A stretch of 23,070 nt of DNA from Dichotomicrobium sp964466965 (GTDB lineage: Bacteria; Pseudomonadota; Alphaproteobacteria; Rhizobiales; Rhodomicrobiaceae): contig CAYXPZ010000036.1 of the NCBI GenBank assembly GCA_964466965.1, forward strand, positions 1-23,070, in the 5' to 3' direction. Positions 17,994 to 23,070 of the stretch are shown piece by piece. The position numbers and the translations under genes are program-made. The notes below the pieces were generated by a model that saw only the letters and a list, made by a program, of their open reading frames with translations, ran no database searches and was not told where the DNA came from. The first letter of the stretch is position 1. Every line of letters starts with the position of its first letter.

Positions 17994-19075
17994 ATTTCGA
18001 GCCGCAATCGATCCACACTGAGCCACACGCGGCGTTCAAATTTGCGGCATTCGCGGTCCATGCGCGCGCGCAGCCACGCGGCTTCTTCGCCTGAGGCGCT
18101 TTTCAGCCGGAATTTGCGCAGCCGGAATGGCAGCATTTCCAGCCGGGTGACCGCTCCGTTCGTGTCGAGGTCAAGGATGTAGCCAAGCACCAGATTGGGC
18201 CGGTGAGTCTCGTGGCCGCGAATGCCCTCGTAATCGTTGAGGAAATCGCCGCAGCCATAGAGAATCGGCCGGCCACAACGTACCTCGATCGCCTTGGGGT
18301 GGTGCGCCGAATGGCCGAAGATGATGTCGACGCCGCCATGTTCGATCAGGGCATGGGCGAAATCGCGGTGCGCCTCTGAGATGTCATAGCCCCAGTTCTC
18401 GCCCCAGTGGATCGACAGCATCACGATGTCTTCCGGCGCCCTGTGCGCGGCGATGTGTTGGGCGAGCCGCCCGAAGGAGGTCGTGCTGGTGTCGGGCAGG
18501 AAATGCATGCCCGGCGTCTCCGTCCCGGCGGCCCAGTGCTCAGGCACGCCGCTCGACGGGCAAGCGACCGCGAACAGGCGCAGGCGCGCGCTATTTGCGT
18601 TCAGCGTGAGCGGCCGGGCGGCCTGTTCTGCGTTGCGCCCTGCGCCGACATAGGCCAGCCCGGCTGCCGCCAGCGCGTCGAGCGTGTCGGTCACGCTTTC
18701 CGGCCCCCAGTCCGCGACGTGGTTATTGGCGAGCACGCAGGCATCGGGCTTGAACGCCGCGATCGCCGGGGTGTTGTCCGGGTGCATCCGGTAGTTGATG
18801 CCTTTCGGCTCGGGGGTGCCATCGGCGGTGATGCTGGTCTCCAGGTTGATAATGCGCAGGTCTGGGACCAGTGCGTCCACAGCGGCCAGCGCATCGCCCC
18901 AGATGTAGTCCACCGGCACTCGCCCAGGGATTGCGCCGGACCTGGCTTCGGCCAGCCGGACATAGTCGATCGCCGAGGTCATGTAGGGCTCAAAAAGCGC
19001 CGGATCGCATGGATTTGGCAGGATTTGGTCGATCCCGCGTCCGGTCATCACGTCGCCGCAAAGAAAAATCCGCAT
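17990..19075 (-). CDS. CapA-family metallophosphatase-fold protein
   Basis: 361-residue protein of the CapA/PGA_cap family (calcineurin-like fold), named for poly-gamma-glutamate capsule synthesis. Motifs: GDVMTGRG (7-14, metal Asp8), INLETSI (76-82), LANNHVADWG (115-124), SIHWGENWGY (221-230), FGHSAHH (253-259) and GCGDFLND (274-281). The frame extends upstream to 19885, but that extension is antisense to tenA. ATG 19075 is correct because GGAGGGTGG lies a few bases upstream and the family motif begins at once. No signal peptide or TM segment is visible, unlike classical CapA, so a cytoplasmic role is likely. There is no capB, capC or capE nearby. It parallels Rv0574c, a CapA-like hypoxia gene near Rv0571c in M. 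tuberculosis. Confidence 0.88.
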   Translation of the reverse strand: MRIFLCGDVMTGRGIDQILPNPCDPALFEPYMTSAIDYVRLAEARSGAIPGRVPVDYIWGDALAAVDALVPDLRIINLETSITADGTPEPKGINYRMHPDNTPAIAAFKPDACVLANNHVADWGPESVTDTLDALAAAGLAYVGAGRNAEQAARPLTLNANSARLRLFAVACPSSGVPEHWAAGTETPGMHFLPDTSTTSFGRLAQHIAAHRAPEDIVMLSIHWGENWGYDISEAHRDFAHALIEHGGVDIIFGHSAHHPKAIEVRCGRPILYGCGDFLNDYEGIRGHETHRPNLVLGYILDLDTNGAVTRLEMLPFRLRKFRLKSASGEEAAWLRARMDRECRKFERRVWLSVDRLRLEI

Positions 19076-19276
19076 CGCAGCCACCCTCCGGCGCGACCAT
19101 GGCACGGCGCATCGCCACGCGGCTTTAAAACCATCAAACAGTGGAAAGGCTTGCCCCGGAAAACAGGACGCGGGAGCGCCGCCACCCCCGCGCGCAAACA
19201 CGCCTTGTCGCGCCCCCATTGATTGCCTTAGCCTCGTGCTCGGGAATTTCAACGCTAGCAAAAGGCGGACGTAGGC

Positions 19277-19945
19277 ATGGCTTTCAGTCAAGACGCTTGG
19301 GCACGCAACGCGCGCCTCATCCAAACGATCCAGGAGATGGACTTCAACCGCGCGCTCAGCGCAGGCACGCTCGACCAGGAGATCTTCAAGTATTACGTCG
19401 TCCAGGATTCGCTTTACTTGACAGGCTATGCCCGCGCGCTGGCCGCCGCCGGCGTCAAGGCGCCGAATCCCGACGCGATGCTGACCTTCACCGGCTCCGC
19501 GCAGGAAGCGATTCAGGTCGAGCGTGCATTGCACGCGAGCTATTTTGAAACGTTCGGTGTCGATCCTGCCGAAGCGCGCAACGCGGAGCCGTCGCCAACG
19601 TGCCTGGCCTACACCAGCTACATGCTCGGGCTGGCGCAGACGGCGGGCTATGCGGAGTTGGTCGCTGCCATCCTGCCATGCTTCTGGGTTTACTGGGAGG
19701 TCGGCAAGCGCATCGACGCCGAGGCCACGCCGAACAATCCCTACCGCGCCTGGATCGACACATATGCGGACGAGAGCTTCGGCGCCGCGGTGCAGGCCGT
19801 CATCCGCCACGTTGATAGCGCCGCAGCAGCAGCCGGGCCAGAAACCGTCGCTGGCATGCATCACGCGTTTATGCGCACGACCCAATATGAATGGATGTTC
19901 TGGGATGCGGCATGGCGGCGCGAAGACTGGCCGGTGAAACCGTAA
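19277..19945 (+). CDS. tenA: TenA-family thiaminase II / aminopyrimidine aminohydrolase
   Basis: 222-residue TenA protein, which hydrolyses aminopyrimidines from degraded thiamine so that HMP can be salvaged. All key residues fall at exactly the positions known for Bacillus subtilis TenA: Asp44, Tyr47, Tyr112, nucleophile Cys135 (in ILPCFWVYWEVG), Tyr139, Tyr163 and Glu205. It is therefore very probably active. No other thiamine gene is next to it, and I saw no TPP riboswitch in the 201 nt upstream. The start is modestly supported: an AGGCGGACGTAGGC stretch lies just before ATG 19277. It is divergent from the capA-like gene. Confidence 0.93.
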   Translation: MAFSQDAWARNARLIQTIQEMDFNRALSAGTLDQEIFKYYVVQDSLYLTGYARALAAAGVKAPNPDAMLTFTGSAQEAIQVERALHASYFETFGVDPAEARNAEPSPTCLAYTSYMLGLAQTAGYAELVAAILPCFWVYWEVGKRIDAEATPNNPYRAWIDTYADESFGAAVQAVIRHVDSAAAAAGPETVAGMHHAFMRTTQYEWMFWDAAWRREDWPVKP

Positions 19946-20016
19946 GACGGCGCGGGCAGGCGATCAGGCACGTTTTGTGCTAAGCTGCCATGAGCGACTT
20001 AATCATGGAGCCGCGT

Positions 20017-20853
20017 ATGCGTATTTGTGTTGCTGTTCTCTGTCTTGTTGTTGTTGTCTTCGCTGCTCTTTCCGCACCCGCCATCGCCCAGCAGCCTCAG
20101 ACCGCCAGCCGCTGTCTCGCGCTGGCCGAGAGCGCGCCGCGTGTTCAGTTCGCATCACTGAATGGCGCAGCGCTGTCGCCATTCGAGGTCAAGATCACCT
20201 TTGTCGGCCACGCCACCTTTCGCATCCAGAGCGCGGAAGGCGTCGTCGTCGCCACGGATTACGCCGGTTACGCCGGGCCGGGACCGGTGCCCGATGTGGT
20301 CACCATGAACCACGCGCACAGCACCCACTATACTGACTATCCCGACCCCGCGATCGGCCATGTGCTGCGCGGCTGGGGCGCGGACGGCGATCCGGCACAG
20401 TATAGCCTTACGGTGCGCGACGTCTTCATCCGCAATGTGACGACCGATATTCGCGGCTGGGACGGCGTGCGCGAGAAGGACGGGAACTCGATATTCATCT
20501 TCGAGGTCGCGGATATGTGCATCGGACATCTGGGCCATCTGCACCATACGCTCGGCCCGGAGTACCTCGGGCTCATCGGCCAGCTCGACGTGGTGATGGT
20601 GCCGGTCGACGGCTCCTACACCATGGCGCAACCGGCGATGATGGAGGTGCTTGAGCTGCTGAAAGCGCGGCTGGTGCTGCCGATGCACTATTTCAGCCGC
20701 AGCCGGCTGGAGACCTTCCTGGCCCAGGTCGGAGACGGCTACGATGTGGAGATCAACGCCTCGCCGTCGATCACTCTGACCGCGGCAAGCCTGCCTACCC
20801 GGCCAAAGGTGCTGGTGCTGCCAGGGCCGGAGCTGGGCGGGGCGCTCGATTAG
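20017..20853 (+). CDS. Exported metallo-beta-lactamase-fold protein (COG2220-like)
   Basis: 278-residue protein with a Sec signal peptide (hydrophobic residues 3-20, likely cleavage after AIA at 24). The fold is MBL: ITFVGHATFRIQSAEGVVVATDYAG, then NHAHSTHYTD at 98-107, GHLGHLHH at 170-177, VMVPVDGSYTM and LVLPMHYFS with His224. The usual HxHxDH motif reads HxHxxH here (His99, His101, His104, with Thr103 in place of Asp), so the second metal site may be altered. An ATG at 20005 and an earlier one at 19990 are in frame. ATG 20017 is chosen because GGAG (20007-20010) is well spaced and the signal peptide follows directly. The substrate is unknown. Confidence 0.82.
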   Translation: MRICVAVLCLVVVVFAALSAPAIAQQPQTASRCLALAESAPRVQFASLNGAALSPFEVKITFVGHATFRIQSAEGVVVATDYAGYAGPGPVPDVVTMNHAHSTHYTDYPDPAIGHVLRGWGADGDPAQYSLTVRDVFIRNVTTDIRGWDGVREKDGNSIFIFEVADMCIGHLGHLHHTLGPEYLGLIGQLDVVMVPVDGSYTMAQPAMMEVLELLKARLVLPMHYFSRSRLETFLAQVGDGYDVEINASPSITLTAASLPTRPKVLVLPGPELGGALD

Positions 20854-20868
20854 CGCTCGGCTGCGGCG

Positions 20869-21708
20869 ATGGATGTCTACGGGCTTGACTTCACCAGCCG
20901 CCCAACCCGGGGCAAACCGATTATCTGTCTGCGCTGCCAGCTGGACGACGGCGGTTTGCGTGCCGTCGCGCGCGAGGCTTTCGCGGATTTCGGCGCATTT
21001 GAATTGATGCTGCGCCGTCCCGGCCCGTGGATCGCCGGTCTGGATTTCCCATTCGGCCTGCCGCGGAAGTTCATTGAGGGCGTCGGCTGGCCGCAAAGCT
21101 GGGAACAGTATGTCCGACACGCCTGGGCGCTGGAGCGCGACGGCTTTCGCGCGGCGCTTGAGGACTATCGCCATGCACAGCCTGCAGGCGACAAGGAGCA
21201 CCGCCGCGCGACCGACGTCGCCACCGGCGCGATCAGCCCGCAGAAGCTTTATGGAACGCCCGTCGCGCTGATGTTCTTCGAGGGCGCGCCGCGGCTGATC
21301 CGATGCGGCGTGACGATCCCGCTGATGCAGGCAGGCGATCCGGAACGAATCGTTATCGAGACGTATCCGGGCCTGCTTGCGCGGCAATTGATCGGGAGGC
21401 GCAGCTACAAGAACGACGCAAGCGCCAAGCAGACAGCGGCGCTTTATGAAGCGCGCCGCGCCATCATCGATCGGCTATGCGGCGGCGCGCTGCGTGACGA
21501 TCTCAGTTTCGACGTTCGAGCCGATGCGCGTCTTTGCGACGACCCGAGCGGAGATGAACTGGACGCGCTGCTCTGCGCCGTGCTCGCCGCCTGGGCGTGG
21601 CAGAAGCGGATGGAAGGCTACGGCGCGCCACCGGGCGCCGATCCGCTGGAAGGCTGGATCGTTGATCCGTTCGTCAATTCCCGAGCGTCTCCGACAGGAA
21701 CGTCTTGA
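20869..21708 (+). CDS. DUF429 family protein (RNase H-like fold)
   Basis: 279-residue protein that I place in DUF429 from the N-terminal VYGLDFTSRPTRGKPI, the motif WIAGLDFPFGLPRKFI, VIETYPGLLARQL in the middle and SGDELDALLCAVLAAWAW near the end. The acidic residues in these motifs are those expected for the RNase H-like fold. No function is established for the family. It starts 15 nt after the MBL-fold gene, so the two are probably cotranscribed, but its own ribosome-binding site is weak. The last 35 nt overlap the convergent dienelactone hydrolase gene. Confidence 0.78.
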   Translation: MDVYGLDFTSRPTRGKPIICLRCQLDDGGLRAVAREAFADFGAFELMLRRPGPWIAGLDFPFGLPRKFIEGVGWPQSWEQYVRHAWALERDGFRAALEDYRHAQPAGDKEHRRATDVATGAISPQKLYGTPVALMFFEGAPRLIRCGVTIPLMQAGDPERIVIETYPGLLARQLIGRRSYKNDASAKQTAALYEARRAIIDRLCGGALRDDLSFDVRADARLCDDPSGDELDALLCAVLAAWAWQKRMEGYGAPPGADPLEGWIVDPFVNSRASPTGTS

Positions 21709-22417
21709 ACGCGGCCCAGGACTTGCGGTCGGCCCGTTCCTGGTAGCGGTCCGAGCCGAACACCGTGAAGCCGTGCGGCGCGCCGGAATAGACTTCGATC
21801 GTGTAAGTTACATCCGCCGCTTCCAGCTCGCGTGACAGCCCGGCGACGTCATCCATCGTTATCGAGCGGTCTGCCGCGCCATGCAGGATCAATAGCGGGG
21901 CCGTATCGGATGAATAGCTCTGTCCCTGCGGCGTCGACAAACCGCCGTGAAAGGTAGCGTACCCCGCGACACTCTCCGCCTGTCCCGAACGGGCGAGTTC
22001 CAGGGTCGCCGCGCCGCCAAAGCAATAGCCCATCACCACCGCTTCGCCGCCACCGCGCCGCCGCGCCTCGGCGAGCCCTGCGAGGATGCGCGCGCGCATC
22101 GCGTCGCGGTCTTCATACAGTTTGGCGGTTTCAGCCTTCTTCGCTTGCGTCTCCACCGGACGGTTGCCCTGTCCATAGAGATCGACGGCAAACGCGTCAT
22201 AACCAAGTTCGGCGAGCATGTCGGCGCGCGCGACCTCATAGTCGGTCAGGCCATCCCAGTCATGAATGACGAGAACCAGGCCCTTTGCGTCCGCGCCGGC
22301 GTCGGCGTGATAGCCCTCATACGTCGCGCCATTCACCTCATAGGTCACGGTCTGCCCGGCGAAGGCCGAGGTTGCGAAAAAAACTCCAATTATAACGGCA
22401 AGGCTTCGTATCATCAT
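21674..22417 (-). CDS. Exported dienelactone hydrolase family protein
   Basis: 247-residue DLH with the cysteine-type triad Cys132 (VVMGYCFGGAA), Asp183 (LILHGAADRSI) and His215 (YSGAPHGFTVFG). A clear Sec signal peptide (cleavage after AFA at residue 20) sends it to the periplasm. Two ATGs are adjacent (22417 and 22414) behind a perfect AAGGAGGG, so the start is certain within one codon. It differs from the hydrolase at 16648 in using Cys instead of Ser and in being exported. No chlorocatechol or other aromatic pathway gene is nearby, so the substrate is unknown. Confidence 0.92.
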   Translation of the reverse strand: MMIRSLAVIIGVFFATSAFAGQTVTYEVNGATYEGYHADAGADAKGLVLVIHDWDGLTDYEVARADMLAELGYDAFAVDLYGQGNRPVETQAKKAETAKLYEDRDAMRARILAGLAEARRRGGGEAVVMGYCFGGAATLELARSGQAESVAGYATFHGGLSTPQGQSYSSDTAPLLILHGAADRSITMDDVAGLSRELEAADVTYTIEVYSGAPHGFTVFGSDRYQERADRKSWAAFKTFLSETLGN

Positions 22418-22544
22418 GGCTGCCCTCCTTAGCGCCGCCCGCGTTGAGAGCCGGGCGATGGACGGTTGAGCGCGAGCGCTGGCGCACGCAGACTCAGACA
22501 GCTGTCAGATGATTGTGGCGGGTTACAGGAGGGGGCAAGCTTTG

Positions 22545-22591
22545 GCAGAAGCCTGAAGGCTATTACGGCCCGTTATGGAGCAGGCTTCTGC
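22545..22591. repeat. Inverted repeat between the small ORF and the hydrolase gene
   Basis: CAGAAGCCTG (22546-22555) and CAGGCTTCTG (22581-22590) are perfect inverted copies. One flanking G-C pair makes an 11-bp stem with a 25-base loop. It lies between the minus-strand small gene (stop at 22603) and the downstream hydrolase start. No T-run follows on the minus strand, so it may be a weak terminator, a processing site or a protein-binding site. Confidence 0.4.
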
Positions 22592-22602
22592 TGTTAGCAA
22601 AT

Positions 22603-22701
22603 TCAAAGGCTGAAAAGGGCCAGGACCGCCACACCGGCGACGAAGCTCAGGCCCACTTGGTTGAAGGGTGGCTGGTGCGCCAGCCAGGATACGAATTTCA
22701 T
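22603..22701 (-). CDS. Small membrane-type protein (32 residues)
   Basis: A 32-codon frame starts MKFVSWLAHQPPFNQ and continues as a hydrophobic segment GLSFVAGVAVLALFSL to the stop. It is preceded by GAGGAGGTGAGAC, one of the best ribosome-binding sites in the window, 6-8 nt before ATG 22701. Residues 17-32 form a likely single membrane helix, with a charged or aromatic N-terminal part. I recognise no family. It lies between two minus-strand genes in their direction: downstream of the cysteine-rich repeat gene and 185 nt upstream of the exported hydrolase. Support is the strong ribosome-binding site plus the TM-like composition; conservation has not been tested. Confidence 0.6.
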   Translation of the reverse strand: MKFVSWLAHQPPFNQVGLSFVAGVAVLALFSL

Positions 22702-22744
22702 GTCTCACCTCCTCAGAGTTTGCGTGTTGATGCGCGTGATATAG

Positions 22745-22756
22745 CCCGCCGGCGGG
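22745..22756. promoter_or_regulatory. 12-bp perfect palindrome upstream of the small gene
   Basis: CCCGCCGGCGGG is a perfect palindrome. On the minus strand it is followed at once by CTATATCAC, so a TATATC -10-like element lies about 40 nt before ATG 22701. No good -35 sequence was found. It could be an operator for the small gene, but GC-rich palindromes are easy to meet in this genome. Confidence 0.3.
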
Positions 22757-22972
22757 ACGACGACAGCCCCTGTTTCGCTGGGGCGGCTACCCGGTCTCCA
22801 GACACGTCTGCCGGGGCGGGATAATTCTGAGGAATTTCAGTGTGGTACCACGCCTGAACGCCGCGGACTTGATACCGCCGACCTGATATGCACGTCAGGC
22901 ATACCCGCGCGGCCTCGCAGTGCGACCGCGAACGGTGCTACCGCCGCGGCCGGTCTTCTTGATGGGCGGCGA

Positions 22973-23070
22973 TCAATATGGCGGATTGATTTTCGCGAAC
23001 TCAGCGCGGCAGCTTGGGTTCAACTTTGGCCGGTTGCGCTCGAGACACCGCGCGATCCGCCCCTCACCCG
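22973..23070 (-). CDS. Cysteine-rich repeat protein, C-terminal end (partial)
   Basis: The minus strand is open from the window edge to a TGA at 22973-22975, giving 31 visible residues. They include GRIARCLERNRPKLNPSC followed by RAEFAKINPPY. This is the pattern of cysteine-rich repeat proteins (G-R-I-x-x-C-L-x-x-N-x-x-x-L-S/N-P-x-C) related to the GLG1/Cys-rich FGFR repeat (Pfam PF00839), which in proteobacteria are small secreted proteins. Two repeat cysteines are seen. The start lies beyond the window. The 271 nt between its stop and the small gene hold no further gene that I can see. Confidence 0.6.
   Translation of the reverse strand, partial: GEGRIARCLERNRPKLNPSCRAEFAKINPPY

Noticed and set aside
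19076..19276. TPP riboswitch upstream of tenA
   Set aside because: The conserved CTGAGA-type core and the partner element were not found in this region.
19076..19885. Upstream extension of the CapA-like reading frame on the minus strand (631 codons in total)
   Set aside because: It runs antisense through tenA, has no family similarity, and the true start at 19075 has its own strong ribosome-binding site and begins with the family motif.
22513..22824. 103-codon open frame on the plus strand
   Set aside because: There is no ribosome-binding site or family pattern, and it is antisense to the better supported small gene at 22603-22701.
22959..22976. TTGAT...ATCAA pair resembling a second FNR box
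   Set aside because: The half-sites are separated by 8 bases instead of 4, and the site lies at the 3' end of the cysteine-rich repeat gene.

Overview
The window is high-GC, densely coded DNA that looks alphaproteobacterial: split gltB/gltD glutamate synthase, an HAAT-type ABC operon with a Tat-exported binding protein, an NfeD-slipin pair and an FNR/FixK-type palindrome. The order cannot be fixed from the sequence alone. It reads as chromosomal. I saw no IS element, phage gene, CRISPR array, tRNA or rRNA. A run of 100 N at 12714-12813 is a scaffold gap that removes the start of one gene.

Layout. 1-3106 carries the 3' part of gltB followed by gltD (ammonia assimilation). 3309-8528 is a complete branched-chain-amino-acid-type ABC transporter operon: Tat-secreted binding protein, LivH, LivM, LivG and LivF, with a strong hairpin between the binding protein and livH. 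8698-10962 is an NfeD membrane serine protease plus an SPFH/slipin protein, followed by a membrane-anchored nuclease-like protein (10978-11484). 11662-12711 carries a carboxymuconolactone decarboxylase-family protein and a glutathione S-transferase. After the gap comes a gamma-glutamyltransferase whose start is missing.

14556-19075 is the most interesting part. A COG2187 kinase-like protein converges on a divergent PRPP synthetase. That gene is transcribed away from an alpha/beta hydrolase + phosphoribosyltransferase operon, and a CapA-type metallophosphatase converges on the operon. A perfect FNR/Anr/FixK box (TTGATcgggATCAA) lies in the 138-nt divergent promoter region. From memory, relatives of these proteins occur in the hypoxia (DosR) regulon of Mycobacterium tuberculosis: Rv0571c (phosphoribosyltransferase + hydrolase fusion), Rv0574c (CapA-like) and Rv2004c (contains a COG2187 domain). 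I infer a low-oxygen module built around PRPP.

19277-23070 holds a TenA thiaminase II with all the key residues, a secreted metallo-beta-lactamase-fold protein, a DUF429 protein, a secreted dienelactone hydrolase, and two features on the minus strand outside the usual gene set. One is a 32-residue membrane-type small protein with a strong ribosome-binding site (22603-22701). The other is the C-terminal end of a cysteine-rich-repeat protein running off the window (22973-23070). Three convergent gene pairs overlap at their 3' ends, which shows how compact the region is.
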